DNA of 64,000 nt from Ruegeria sp. YS9 (GTDB lineage: Bacteria > Pseudomonadota > Alphaproteobacteria > Rhodobacterales > Rhodobacteraceae). Shown piece by piece: positions 9,331 to 22,765 of the stretch (position 1 is the first letter of the stretch; each line of letters starts with the position of its first letter). Below the pieces are notes generated by a model. It saw only the letters and a list, made by a program, of their open reading frames with translations, was not told the origin of the DNA and made no database searches. The stretch is taken from assembly GCF_024628725.1 (NCBI RefSeq), contig NZ_CP102409.1, positions 2,970,001 through 3,034,000 of the forward strand. The letters are read 5' to 3'. A program made the translations under genes and the position numbers.

Positions 9331-9352
9331 TTTAATTGGCTAGTCAATCAAT
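9331..9352 (-). promoter_or_regulatory. Candidate BetI-type operator upstream of the BCCT transporter
   Basis: Read on the minus strand, ATTGATTG is separated by 6 bp from CAAT. This matches the outer half-sites and spacing I recall for BetI, the choline-responsive TetR-family repressor. The central bases differ from the enterobacterial site. It lies about 45 bp upstream of the transporter start, where an operator would act. No betI gene is in the window. Confidence 0.45.
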
Positions 9353-9464
9353 ATAAACATGCACAAGGTTTTTCTTGCATCACGCATGTGTCTTTTTTGA
9401 CGCGCACCGCTTGCGACCGATCTCGAAATCAGGGACAGTCCGCGCGAAGTGACAGGGGGTCTCC

Positions 9465-10352
9465 ATGGATCTGCGCGCCATAGCCATGGGGCTGACATTT
9501 GCCCTGATCTGGTCATCTGCCTTTACCTCGGCGCGGATCATCGTGGCGGATGCGTCCCCTCTGTTTTCGCTGGCCTTGAGGTTTCTGATCTCGGGTGTTC
9601 TGGGGGTCATGATTGCCCGCTCGATGGGGCAAAGCTGGCACCTGACCCGAAACCAATGGCGCGCAACGATCCTGTTCGGGATCTGCCAAAATGCCCTGTA
9701 TTTGGGTCTGAATTTCTATGCAATGCAAACGGTCGAGGCATCGGTCGCGGCCATAATCGCATCCACCATGCCCTTGTTGGTGGCGCTGGCGGGGTGGTTG
9801 ATTTTCGGCGAAAAGCTGCGGCCATTGGGTGTTTTGGGTCTGTTCGCCGGTTTCGCCGGAGTCGCCCTTATCATGAGCAGTCGGATCAGCGCGGGCGTTG
9901 ATGTGTTCGGGGTCGCGCTTTGCGGTTTGGGTGCTCTTGCCTTGACCTTCGCAACCTTGGCCGTTCGCGGCGCAACGTCCGGCGGGAACTTCATGATGGT
10001 CGTCGGCCTGCAGATGCTGGTTGGTTCAGCCGCGCTGTTTGTGGCTGCTCCGGTCTTTGAAACCATCTACATCCACCCGACGTTGCCACTGGCGCTGGCC
10101 TTTACCTACACAACCCTTTTCCCCGGATTGCTGGCGACATTGATCTGGTTCCTGCTGTTGGACCGGATCGGAGCCGTTCGCGCTGCCACCTTCCACTTTT
10201 TGAACCCTGTGTTCGGGGTCACCATCGCGGCGATTCTGCTGGGCGAGAAGCTAGGCGCCATGGATGCGGTTGGCGTTGCCGTTACAACCCTTGGCATTCT
10301 TGCGGTTCAGCTTTCACGCCAGCCCGCTCAGGGCAGCAAAGCTTCGACCTGA
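9465..10352 (+). CDS. EamA/DMT-superfamily transporter
   Basis: A 295-residue protein built as two tandem five-helix EamA repeats (about residues 5-140 and 150-290), giving ten predicted membrane segments. The first repeat carries ALIWSSAFTSARIIV and the VEASVAAIIASTMPLLVAL stretch typical of drug/metabolite exporters; the second ends with FHFLNPVFGVTIAAILLGE. Function is probably export of an amino acid or other small metabolite, but the family does not allow a substrate call. The ATG at 9465 is preceded by AGGGGGT. Its 3' end overlaps the convergent glutathione peroxidase gene by 25 bp. Confidence 0.87.
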   Translation: MDLRAIAMGLTFALIWSSAFTSARIIVADASPLFSLALRFLISGVLGVMIARSMGQSWHLTRNQWRATILFGICQNALYLGLNFYAMQTVEASVAAIIASTMPLLVALAGWLIFGEKLRPLGVLGLFAGFAGVALIMSSRISAGVDVFGVALCGLGALALTFATLAVRGATSGGNFMMVVGLQMLVGSAALFVAAPVFETIYIHPTLPLALAFTYTTLFPGLLATLIWFLLLDRIGAVRAATFHFLNPVFGVTIAAILLGEKLGAMDAVGVAVTTLGILAVQLSRQPAQGSKAST

Positions 10353-10849
10353 GACAGCAGTTTGCGGGAATCGGGTTTTACATTTGACCCGAAGGTCGCC
10401 GCGACTTCACCCTCAGAATCGATCAGGATCTTGTTGAAGTTCCATTTGGGCGTGAACCCGGTCTGCGCGGCAACGGCCTTATAGAACGGGTGGGCCTCAG
10501 CCCCTTTGACCGGAGTGATATCCGTCATCGGCAGGGTTAGCCCATAGTTCATCTCGCAGAACTGTTTGACCTCACCTGCCGTTTCCAGCTCCTGATTGAA
10601 CGAATCCGACGGCACCGCAAGAACGACCAGCCCTTTGCCGGAATAGACCTCATGTACCTTTTGCAGCGCCTTGTATTGCCCGGTAAACCCACATTGCGAC
10701 GCGGTGTTGACCACCAGCACAGGTTGGCCGCGCCAATCTTCGATGGCCAATGTGCCTCCGTCGATCGAGTCGAACTCACCGGTCAGAGGCGCCGCCTGAA
10801 CGGCGCGGCCCAGTAAGACCAGGGCAGTCAAAAGCAGCAATCTCATCAT
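10328..10849 (-). CDS. Glutathione peroxidase family protein (Cys type), exported
   Basis: A 173-residue thiol peroxidase. The first 19 residues (MMRLLLLTALVLLGRAVQA) form a signal peptide with an AQA/AXA-type cleavage region, placing the enzyme in the periplasm. The catalytic region is NTASQCGFTGQY with Cys53 in place of selenocysteine, and KWNFNKILID supplies the conserved Trp/Asn. Such enzymes reduce peroxides, often using thioredoxin in bacteria rather than glutathione. The ATG at 10849 has GGAGG 7 nt upstream. It lies next to msrB-msrA, fitting an oxidative-damage theme, but is transcribed in the other direction. Confidence 0.88.
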   Translation of the reverse strand: MMRLLLLTALVLLGRAVQAAPLTGEFDSIDGGTLAIEDWRGQPVLVVNTASQCGFTGQYKALQKVHEVYSGKGLVVLAVPSDSFNQELETAGEVKQFCEMNYGLTLPMTDITPVKGAEAHPFYKAVAAQTGFTPKWNFNKILIDSEGEVAATFGSNVKPDSRKLLSQVEALLP

Positions 10850-10994
10850 GTCTTGTCCTCCCTTTCATCCTGATACGCGCGTCTTTGTTGTTCAGATCAC
10901 TTGCACGACTGCGAGAGCGGTTTGAAATATCGCTTTGCTTTCCTCCCCGCAGCCCCCAGATAATGGCGCAAACACTATTTCAGCCGGAGGATCC

Positions 10995-11441
10995 ATGACT
11001 CGCTATACCAAAGACCCCACGGCCATTGCTGCGCTTTCGCCCGAAGAGTTTCATGTCACTCAGCGCAGTGGTACGGAACGTCCGGGCACCGGAAAATACC
11101 TGAACAACAAAGAACCGGGCATTTATGTGGACATCGTATCAGGTGAACCGCTGTTTGCCTCGACCCATAAATACGAATCCGGGTGCGGTTGGCCCAGTTT
11201 CACCAAGCCGATCGTGCACGAACATGTCGAAGAGTTCCGCGATACCACGCATGGCATGATCCGGACCGAGGTTCGCTCGAAACACGGAGACAGCCATCTG
11301 GGGCATGTCTTCCCGGACGGTCCGCGTGAACATGGTGGTTTGCGGTACTGCATAAACTCCGCCTCGCTTCGGTTCATTCATCGGGATGAGATGGAAGCCG
11401 AAGGTTATGGCGAATACCTGATTCATGTGGAGGATATCTGA
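10995..11441 (+). CDS. msrB: Peptide-methionine (R)-S-oxide reductase MsrB
   Basis: Reduces methionine-R-sulfoxide in proteins. It has 148 residues; the SelR fold is evident in [26 protein letters not shown] and [13 protein letters not shown], where Cys119 is the catalytic residue and Cys64 may resolve. The two CxxC zinc sites of zinc-binding MsrB proteins are absent, so this is the metal-free form. The ATG at 10995 has GGAGG 4 nt upstream; an open frame extends further 5' but without such a site. Its stop overlaps the msrA start by one base (TGATG), so both stereospecific reductases are co-translated. Confidence 0.93.
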   Translation: MTRYTKDPTAIAALSPEEFHVTQRSGTERPGTGKYLNNKEPGIYVDIVSGEPLFASTHKYESGCGWPSFTKPIVHEHVEEFRDTTHGMIRTEVRSKHGDSHLGHVFPDGPREHGGLRYCINSASLRFIHRDEMEAEGYGEYLIHVEDI

Positions 11442-11953
11442 TGACCCAACAACGCGCTGTACTGGCCGGGGGCTGCTTCTGGGGGATGCAGGACCTGATC
11501 CGCAAACTGCCGGGCGTGTCGCGTACGCGTGTCGGCTATACCGGCGGTGACGTGCCCAACGCGACCTATCGCAATCACGGCACCCACGCGGAAGGGATCG
11601 AGATCTGGTTCGATCCGTCTCGGATCAGCTATCGCGACCTGCTGGAATTCTTCTTTCAGATCCATGACCCGACCACGGTCAACCGTCAGGGCAACGATAT
11701 CGGCATGAGCTATCGATCCGCGATCTACTACGTGGATGACACCCAGAAACAGGTGGCCCTGGACACCATCGCCGACGTGAATGCCAGCGGCTTGTGGCCC
11801 GGAAAAGTCGTGACCGAGGTCGAACCTGTCGGAGAGTTCTGGGAAGCCGAGCCCGAGCATCAGGATTACTTGGAGCGGATCCCGAACGGCTATACCTGCC
11901 ACTTCCCGCGTCAGGATTGGGTCCTGCCCAAACGCTCAAGCGCAGCAGAATAA
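11441..11953 (+). CDS. msrA: Peptide-methionine (S)-S-oxide reductase MsrA
   Basis: Reduces methionine-S-sulfoxide. The 170-residue protein carries the family signature GGCFWGM near its N-terminus with Cys12 as nucleophile, then [22 protein letters not shown], and ends with [11 protein letters not shown]. No signal peptide is seen, so it acts in the cytoplasm. It is translationally coupled to msrB. A weak GC-rich hairpin follows between its stop and the convergent hydantoinase gene, without a T run. Confidence 0.94.
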   Translation: MTQQRAVLAGGCFWGMQDLIRKLPGVSRTRVGYTGGDVPNATYRNHGTHAEGIEIWFDPSRISYRDLLEFFFQIHDPTTVNRQGNDIGMSYRSAIYYVDDTQKQVALDTIADVNASGLWPGKVVTEVEPVGEFWEAEPEHQDYLERIPNGYTCHFPRQDWVLPKRSSAAE

Positions 11954-11992
11954 AGTACCACCTGCCCGGCCCCTCTGAAGCTTTCAGGGGGG

Positions 11993-13996
11993 CTAGCCTG
12001 CGGCCACCCGTGGACGTCCGCTTGCCTCGACCGTGATCAGGGCCTCGACAAATACATCCTTTGCCTCGACTCGCGCGGTTTTGATGTCACGATCCACGAT
12101 CACGCGAATGTCTTCTGCGCCGGCTTCTCGTACTGCGCCCTCTGCTTCGGACATCAAAACCTTTTCCAACAGGGCCAGGGCGTCCTCTGACGCGGCGAAG
12201 TCCTTCGGGCCATCCTCCAGATGCACACGATATCGCCCTTCCGCCGGGGACGTGACCGTGCCCGAGCGACGCAGGGTCAGCCGCCCCACGACAGCACCAA
12301 TCGCATTTGCCACGCCCGCATGTTCCGGCAGGATCATTCGGCAATGCAGCCGTTCACCCACCGCAGGGTAATAGCTGGGGGCCGACGCCCCAAGGCCAAC
12401 CACATCCACATTCAAAGCCGCGCTCAGCGACAGCAACCCACGGTGTTGTGCCAACCCGCGCTGTGTCAGCACATGACGCGCCAAGTCTTGCGAAGGCAGA
12501 CCAAAACCAACCTGCTCTTCGTCAAAAGCAGCCTCTAACAAGGTCAAACTGGTCTGTTCCGTCAATTGATCCACGATCATCTGGGCCAGCGCTTCGGGAG
12601 AGTTTGCCAACATATCCCCTGACCCGACCCGTTTGCGCGCCATCAGTTCCAATGCCTTGCGCGCCGCATCGACATCCCAGGCACGAACCCTCCCCAACAC
12701 GTGGCTGGCATCAGATGGCGTAACCCCGGACACCTGGATGATTCCGCGATCGACCAGGCGCGTCAGCGCCCCGTTCTCCATCCGCGACCGCAGCAAGGCG
12801 CTCAGGGGCAGAACGTGATCTCCCAGCCTCTCCAACAGGCTTTCTTCCCGCGCACCTACTCCTTCAGCATGGATGCCGGGCACGCGGCGGGCAAAGCGCG
12901 TATCATGCTCGCCCACGGTCGTGGCCCGCAATTGTTCATCCAGTACTGAATGCACAACGTCGGGTGCTTCTGATGCGATCAGCGAAACGGGCAACACGCG
13001 ACGCGGGCCCAGGAAAACACCGCCCCGCAACCCTTCGGTCGCAACATGAACCTGACTGTCGCCGCCCAGACCGTGGGTTCGCATCGCCACGGCTTCGACC
13101 ATGGTGCGAAACCCACCCACCTGCGCCCCGGCCGGGTCGATCGCGGGCTTTCCGTCCCGGATAAGCGCCACATCAGTGGTGGTTCCCCCGATGTCCGAGA
13201 CCAGCGCATTCTCCGCTCCGGTAAGCCACCGCGCCCCGACGATAGAAGCCGCAGGCCCGCTGAGGATAGTCTCAATCGGCCGTTCCCGCGCCTGTTCCGC
13301 GCTCATCAGGGCGCCATCGCCGCGCACCACCATCATCGGTGCCGAAATCCCCAGCGCGTGCAGCTGATCCTGTGCACGCCCGATCAGGCGGTCGATCATC
13401 CCGATCAGCCGCGCATTCAGAACAGCCGTCACGGCGCGTTTCGGACCATTGAGCTTGGCGGACAAATGATGCGAGCAGGTCACCGGCGCCCCGGTTCTTT
13501 CCGAGATCATGCGCGCCGCTTCCAACTCATGCGCCGGGTTGCGGGTGGCGAACTGGGCAGCAACCGCAAAGCCGGAAATCCCCTTATGCGAATCCAAAAA
13601 GGCCTCAAGCGCTGCGATATCCAAGGCCGCAGCCTGCCCACCGGAATGGGTATGCCCACCGGCAATCACCAGGGCCGGATCGCCTTTCAACGCCTCTTTC
13701 AACCCGTGTTTTTCAAGATCACTGTCCTTGAACCCGATATAGATCAACGCGACACGGCCGCCCTGCCCCTCGACCAGAGCATTCGTGGCCAGCGTCGTCG
13801 ACAATGACGCCATCGAGATCTGATCCGGCGTGACCTGCGCCTCTGCCAGCACAGACGAGATCGCCTTGCCCACACCAATCGCCAGATCCGCCCGGGTGGT
13901 CAGCGACTTGGCCGAGGCGATGACCTCTTTCTCATCCCTGATCAACACCGCGTCGGTATAGGTCCCGCCCGTATCTACCCCCAAAGACACCGTCAT
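11993..13996 (-). CDS. Hydantoinase/oxoprolinase family protein, subunit A (HyuA-like)
   Basis: A 667-residue ATP-dependent lactamase subunit. The N-terminal Hydant_A_N domain opens GVDTGGTYTDAVLI (phosphate-binding loop), and the central Hydantoinase_A domain holds SGPAASIVGARWLTG and VSDIGGTTTDVALI, the actin-like nucleotide site. Family members hydrolyse hydantoins, 5-oxoproline or, with other subunits, carboxylate acetone. The B subunit normally encoded next door is absent on both sides, so this is an orphan A subunit. The start has GAGGAGG 4 nt upstream. Substrate unassigned. Confidence 0.85.
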   Translation of the reverse strand: MTVSLGVDTGGTYTDAVLIRDEKEVIASAKSLTTRADLAIGVGKAISSVLAEAQVTPDQISMASLSTTLATNALVEGQGGRVALIYIGFKDSDLEKHGLKEALKGDPALVIAGGHTHSGGQAAALDIAALEAFLDSHKGISGFAVAAQFATRNPAHELEAARMISERTGAPVTCSHHLSAKLNGPKRAVTAVLNARLIGMIDRLIGRAQDQLHALGISAPMMVVRGDGALMSAEQARERPIETILSGPAASIVGARWLTGAENALVSDIGGTTTDVALIRDGKPAIDPAGAQVGGFRTMVEAVAMRTHGLGGDSQVHVATEGLRGGVFLGPRRVLPVSLIASEAPDVVHSVLDEQLRATTVGEHDTRFARRVPGIHAEGVGAREESLLERLGDHVLPLSALLRSRMENGALTRLVDRGIIQVSGVTPSDASHVLGRVRAWDVDAARKALELMARKRVGSGDMLANSPEALAQMIVDQLTEQTSLTLLEAAFDEEQVGFGLPSQDLARHVLTQRGLAQHRGLLSLSAALNVDVVGLGASAPSYYPAVGERLHCRMILPEHAGVANAIGAVVGRLTLRRSGTVTSPAEGRYRVHLEDGPKDFAASEDALALLEKVLMSEAEGAVREAGAEDIRVIVDRDIKTARVEAKDVFVEALITVEASGRPRVAAG

Positions 13997-14068
13997 CGGG
14001 TCCTCCTCACTGTTCGCTGGGGATGGGTGTAGCGGTTATGCACGACACGTCCAGCCTGTTTGCGGCAA

Positions 14069-15106
14069 TTATGACAGTTGTTCCACCGCCCAGCGCGCCG
14101 CGTCGGCCACGGTCTCGTCGGGGTCTTCCAACAGACGCTGAGCCACTGTTTTCAATTTCGACTGTCCCGAGTTTCCAATGGCATACAGAACGTTGCGCAC
14201 GAACCGGTCCCGCCCGATACGTTTGATCGGCGAGCCCGAAAACTTTGCACGAAAAGCAGCATCGTCCAGCGCTGCCAGTTCTTCCAAACCGGGCGCTTTC
14301 AGATCGTCCCGGGCGGCATAGCGCATATCGCTCGCGGCGACGGCAAACTTGTTCCATGGACAGGCCGCCAGACAATCGTCGCAGCCATAGATCCGATTGC
14401 CCAACTTACCGCGCAGCTCATGGTCGACCGGGCCTTTATGTTCAATGGTCAGATAGGAAATGCACCGCCGTGCATCCAGTTGATACGGGGCCGGAAACGC
14501 ATCGGTCGGGCAACTGTCCAGACAGGCGCGGCACGACCCGCAATGATCGATCTCTGAATTGTCTGCTGGCAGGTCCAGAGTAGAAAAAACAGACCCTATA
14601 AAGGCCCAATTTCCCCATTCGCGGCTTACAAGATTGGTATGCTTGCCCTGCCACCCCAGTCCGGCGGCATATCCCAGCGCCTTCTCGGGAACCGGCGCGG
14701 TATCGACAAATACCTTCACCTCGCCTCCGGCTTCGGCAATCAGCCATCGCGCCAACCGCTTCAGCCGCTTCTTGACCAGATCATGATAGTCCTTGTTCTG
14801 CGCATAGACCGAAATTGCACCACGATCCGGGTGTTTCAGAATCTCCGTCGGGTCATGTTCCGGCGTATAGCTTTCGGCCAACATGACCACCGATTGCGCC
14901 TCGGGCCAAAGGGCGGCAGGATCGCCACGCCAATGTGTGCGTTCGGCCATCCATCCCATTTGCCCGTGGTATCCGGCGTCCAGATATGCCCGCAAGCGTT
15001 TCGGTACCTGTGGAACATCCCAAGGGCGGCACACGCGACAGGCAACAAACCCCTCTGCCAAGGCTTGTTGCACCAGCTTTTCCTTAAGATCCGATCCGCT
15101 CTTCAT
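14069..15106 (-). CDS. queG: Epoxyqueuosine reductase
   Basis: Catalyses the last step of queuosine synthesis on tRNA, reducing epoxyqueuosine, and uses cobalamin and two [4Fe-4S] clusters. The ferredoxin-like cluster motifs [16 protein letters not shown] and [11 protein letters not shown] are intact, and [20 protein letters not shown] is family-typical. The C-terminal region carries HEAT-like repeats. I place the start at the ATG at 15106 ([10 protein letters not shown]), giving 345 residues as in relatives; a GTG at 15142 would add 12 residues that run into a hairpin-rich spacer. The GST gene lies immediately upstream in the same direction. Confidence 0.92.
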   Translation of the reverse strand: MKSGSDLKEKLVQQALAEGFVACRVCRPWDVPQVPKRLRAYLDAGYHGQMGWMAERTHWRGDPAALWPEAQSVVMLAESYTPEHDPTEILKHPDRGAISVYAQNKDYHDLVKKRLKRLARWLIAEAGGEVKVFVDTAPVPEKALGYAAGLGWQGKHTNLVSREWGNWAFIGSVFSTLDLPADNSEIDHCGSCRACLDSCPTDAFPAPYQLDARRCISYLTIEHKGPVDHELRGKLGNRIYGCDDCLAACPWNKFAVAASDMRYAARDDLKAPGLEELAALDDAAFRAKFSGSPIKRIGRDRFVRNVLYAIGNSGQSKLKTVAQRLLEDPDETVADAARWAVEQLS

Positions 15107-15131
15107 CTGGCCAAAAATATCCTCGGGGGGA

Positions 15132-15169
15132 ATCGCGCCCACGGCGCGATGGGGGGCAGACGGCCCCCC
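15132..15169. repeat. Two adjacent perfect hairpins between GST and queG
   Basis: ATCGCGCC pairs with GGCGCGAT around CAC (15132-15150), followed at once by GGGGGGC pairing with GCCCCCC around AGACG (15151-15169). They fill the spacer between the GST stop and the queG ribosome-binding region. No T run follows in either direction, so a role in mRNA stability or a REP-like element is more likely than termination. Confidence 0.65.
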
Positions 15170-15181
15170 TTGCGCACCCTA

Positions 15182-15847
15182 TCAGAAATCCAGATCAGCG
15201 TAATGGGGCGGCGGTCGGAAGCCTGGCACCTGATCCGCCAGAATTGACCGAAATGCCGGTCGAGACTTGATCTTGGCATACCAGTCCTTGACCACCTGAC
15301 TGCGGTTCCAGTCCACGTCCGAGATGTAATCCAGCGAAGACAGATGCGCGGCGGCCGCGAAATCCGCCAATGTCATCTGATCCCCGGCCAACCAACGGCG
15401 GTGATCCAGCAGCCATGCCATGTAATCCAGATGGTACTTGATCGCCTTGGCACCTTGTTTGACATTCTTGCTGTCCGGATACCCCTGCCCTGTCACCTTT
15501 TTGTTCACTCGCTCATACAACAGCTTCGATGTTACCTCGTGGTGAAACTTGTCGTCAAACCATCCGACCAGCCGTCGCACTTCGAACCTGGCTTCGGGGT
15601 TTTTCGGCATCAAAGCTGGCTCAGGCCGGGTTTCTTCGATGTATTCGCAGATGGCCGCGCTTTCCGACATGATCTGGCCGTCCAGACGCAAAACGGGTAC
15701 TTTTCCCGCCGGGTTGCGCCGCAGAAAGTCGGGATCCTGTTCCCAGTATCGCTCTTCTACCAGCTCAACCTCGATCTTCTTCTCCGCCAGCGACAGACGG
15801 ACCTTGCGGCAATACGGAGAGAGGGGAACGTGAAACAGACGCGCCAT
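15182..15847 (-). CDS. Glutathione S-transferase family protein
   Basis: A 221-residue protein. The N-terminal thioredoxin-like domain reads ARLFHVPLSPYCRKVRLSL, where SPYC supplies the likely catalytic Ser/Cys; NPAGKVPVLRLDG (cis-Pro) and MSESAAICEYIEE (Glu-Ser glutathione contact) follow. The all-helical C-terminal domain contains LAGDQMTLADFAAAAHL. This is the cytosolic GST fold; the substrate is not predictable. The ATG at 15847 is preceded by GGAAG. It is followed by queG after a 75-bp hairpin-containing spacer, so cotranscription is likely. Confidence 0.88.
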   Translation of the reverse strand: MARLFHVPLSPYCRKVRLSLAEKKIEVELVEERYWEQDPDFLRRNPAGKVPVLRLDGQIMSESAAICEYIEETRPEPALMPKNPEARFEVRRLVGWFDDKFHHEVTSKLLYERVNKKVTGQGYPDSKNVKQGAKAIKYHLDYMAWLLDHRRWLAGDQMTLADFAAAAHLSSLDYISDVDWNRSQVVKDWYAKIKSRPAFRSILADQVPGFRPPPHYADLDF

Positions 15848-15905
15848 GGACTTCCATTCGAACCAGTGAATACCCGACAGATTTACCCTTGGCAGATAGC
15901 GGGTT

Positions 15906-16640
15906 TCAATCCTCGAAACAATCCGCGCGACCATCTGCGCGGATGGTGGCCGCCCCATCGAGGATTGAAGCCGCCCGTCTGCGGGTGTGCGCAGTCGGGT
16001 CCGTGACCGACCGGTTGCGCGGGGACGGCAGGATTGCGGCAATCCGTGCCGCCTGAACCGAAGTCAGCTTTGCCGCGCTGGTGTTGAAATAGCGTTGCGC
16101 CGCAGCTTCGACCCCAAACACGCCATTTCCGGTTTCGGCGACATTCAGATACACCTCAAGAATACGCTGCTTGCTCCAGAATATCTCAACCAACGGCGTG
16201 ATCGAGGTTTCCAAAGCCTTGCGCACCCAGCTGCGGCCCTGCCAGAGGAACACATTCTTCACCACCTGTTGCGTGATGGTCGACGCACCGCGACTTCCGC
16301 CATCCTCAAGCGCATCGCGAATGGCTTCAACGTCAAATCCCCAATGCAGACAGAAATTTGCGTCCTCAGCCGCCACAACCGATCTTGCCATGATCGGGGC
16401 CATATCCTCGATCGGCACCCATTCGCGTTCAACCTTTCCCAGCCGGCGCCATTCCGACCAGATGGTATGAGTCACGGGCGGGTTCACGACCGAATAAATC
16501 AGGACCAGACCAACGACGAGACACACGACTGCCATGGCCGCGCGCGCTACCCAGCGGCGAATCTGCCGCGCCACCGGTACTTTCTTTCTGGATGCCTTGC
16601 TTTTTTTACCGCCGGATTTGCGGGCTGCTTTCTTCGCCAT
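15906..16640 (-). CDS. mtgA: Monofunctional biosynthetic peptidoglycan transglycosylase
   Basis: Polymerises lipid II into glycan strands (GT51). The 244 residues comprise a lysine-rich cytoplasmic tail, one membrane helix (about residues 32-52) and the transglycosylase domain. The catalytic Glu92 lies in VVAAEDANF, and GASTITQQVVKNVFLW and RILEVYLNVAETGNGVFGVE are the other GT51 motifs. No penicillin-binding domain is present, which separates it from class A PBPs. It lies upstream of GST-queG on the same strand, but 58 bp away and functionally unrelated. Confidence 0.93.
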   Translation of the reverse strand: MAKKAARKSGGKKSKASRKKVPVARQIRRWVARAAMAVVCLVVGLVLIYSVVNPPVTHTIWSEWRRLGKVEREWVPIEDMAPIMARSVVAAEDANFCLHWGFDVEAIRDALEDGGSRGASTITQQVVKNVFLWQGRSWVRKALETSITPLVEIFWSKQRILEVYLNVAETGNGVFGVEAAAQRYFNTSAAKLTSVQAARIAAILPSPRNRSVTDPTAHTRRRAASILDGAATIRADGRADCFED

Positions 16641-16679
16641 GCCTCAGCTATACGACGCAGGGTTCCGGTTTGAAACGGC

Positions 16680-17594
16680 CTAAATCGCGAAAACACGCGC
16701 CTCGCGCGGATGAACGATCGGGCGCGCGGTTTTCAGCGACATCGGATCAAGCCCAGTCAATTCGGGAAACAAGTGCAGAACTTCGCTTTGCGTTTCACGA
16801 TCCGAGGCCGACAACGCGTGTCCGGGATAATAGCTTTCGCTTTTCGCTCCGTTGGCGATGACGATCTCATGTTGTTTGAACAAGAGGTGGAAATATTCAA
16901 CCTCACCGCCCTCGACCCGTGTCACCGTGTCATCGTTGACCAGGGTATGCGCCGGAACCAGAGCTTCGGTATGGCCGAACAGATAGGACGCCTGCCAGTC
17001 TTCGATCAGCATCCGGTGCTGCGGTGAAACCAGCAAGGGGCGATCCAGACCGAACACCCCCGCATCGAAACGGATTGGGGCCAGTTTGCCTTCGGCTGCG
17101 ACGGTTGTAGACCCGATCCAGATCAAGGGTTGTGGTCCGTGATCCACCGTGATGACCAGATCACCAGCCTTCAAATCCTCAACCGCGCGCTCACCTTCCG
17201 GTGTCGCGATCATGGTCCCTGCCGTAAAACACGGCGGTCCCAGATTTCCGACATTCAGGGGGCCCGATGTATTGACAAAAGTGGTCGATACCAGCGTTCC
17301 AGGCTGAAGCACCTGGTTGTCTGTGGGGGTGAAAACCCGTGATCCATCGGCCAGGTAGAAAGTGGTTCCTGTATAGGTCACGTTCCCGACGCCTGACACG
17401 TTGATCGTAACAGTATCCCCCGGCCAGGAATTTGTTACGTCTTGTCCGTTGACCGTATCGCCACTGGGCGCGTCAATAAGATTGTCATCATTCACGTCAG
17501 TCAGGTTTAAACTGCTGACAGTGACGGCGGTTCCCCCTGGCGGTGGGTTTGCGGGATCAAAGGTGAAGAACTGATCGCGATATGTCGTTGGCAT
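16680..17594 (-). CDS. Stand-alone Hint-domain protein
   Basis: A 304-residue protein. Residues 1-118 are low in charge and rich in Thr/Val/Gly, resembling a beta-structured repeat or adhesin-like region (TVTINVSGVGNVTYTG). A Hint (hedgehog/intein) domain begins at Cys122 with PCFTAGTMIATPEG and contains ERAVEDLKAGDLVITVD and VSPQHRML. Hint domains can autocleave at that Cys through a thioester. No signal peptide is evident, as is common for roseobacter members thought to be secreted by type I systems. The biological role of these proteins is not established. Confidence 0.8.
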   Translation of the reverse strand: MPTTYRDQFFTFDPANPPPGGTAVTVSSLNLTDVNDDNLIDAPSGDTVNGQDVTNSWPGDTVTINVSGVGNVTYTGTTFYLADGSRVFTPTDNQVLQPGTLVSTTFVNTSGPLNVGNLGPPCFTAGTMIATPEGERAVEDLKAGDLVITVDHGPQPLIWIGSTTVAAEGKLAPIRFDAGVFGLDRPLLVSPQHRMLIEDWQASYLFGHTEALVPAHTLVNDDTVTRVEGGEVEYFHLLFKQHEIVIANGAKSESYYPGHALSASDRETQSEVLHLFPELTGLDPMSLKTARPIVHPREARVFAI

Positions 17595-17720
17595 CCTGTT
17601 GCCCCTACTCTGTCACCATTGGAAACCGAAACAGGCCATGGCTATCACTACAAGGTGAAAAAAGCATGGCGAAATTCGGCAGAGCAGGCAAGAATCCCAC
17701 TGAAACCGCTCAAAAGTCGG

Positions 17721-17760
17721 GGCCCCGCGTGCTGCAAATGGCACGCGGGGCCGGTTTTTT
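17721..17760 (+). terminator. Strong hairpin with plus-strand T run (possible bidirectional terminator for gltB)
   Basis: A perfect 12-bp stem (GGCCCCGCGTGC with GCACGCGGGGCC) and 8-nt loop is followed on the plus strand by GG and six T. On the minus strand the tail is only CCGACTTTTG, poorer for terminating gltB, whose stop is at 17775. No plus-strand gene ends here, so it may serve gltB, or mark the end of a short plus-strand transcript. Confidence 0.75.
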
Positions 17761-17774
17761 GATGGGATTTCGGG

Positions 17775-22303
<4,529 letters not shown>

Positions 22304-22307
<4 letters not shown>

Positions 22308-22741
22308 TGGCTGTCTCCTTCGTCAGAGGGGGCATACATGGCTTCGACCTCGGCTTTGGTCATCTGCCGGCGTTCGCCTGCGAACACGTAGCCCTGGGGC
22401 TTTTTGTCGATGTAAAGTTCAAGTTTCAGCGGATTGCCTGCGGCGTTGTCGAACAGGCCGGCCGCCATTTGCGTCTGGCCGTGCATCTCGCCCGGAAGCG
22501 TGATCCGATACCAAAGCGCCGAGCCACAATCGGCGCAAAAGGCGCGCTCGGCCCAGTCAGAGGAAGTGAAGGTTTTGACCGGGCCAAGCGCGGCATAGCC
22601 TTCTTCGGCCTGAAACGTCACAAGCATGGAACTGGTCCAGCGGCGGCATTGGTCGCAATGGCACGCCCCAAGCGCATCCCGCGCCGGAGTTGCCGTCACC
22701 GTGACCGCGCCACACATGCATTGGCCTTGCAATTCAGGCAT
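22304..22741 (-). CDS. GFA (glutathione-dependent formaldehyde-activating) family protein
   Basis: A 145-residue Mss4-like zinc-fold protein. Zinc-ligand cysteines are seen in GQCMCGAVTVTA, GACHCDQCRRWT and FCADCGSALWY, the CENP-V/GFA pattern. Despite the family name, most members have no proven role in formaldehyde metabolism. It overlaps gltB by 4 bp (ATGA) and starts 24 bp after gltD, so it is embedded in the glutamate synthase operon. Whether it assists the enzyme or is only a passenger cannot be told. Confidence 0.88.
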
Positions 22742-22765
22742 TTCAAACCCTCCTGGTCGCCGGGA

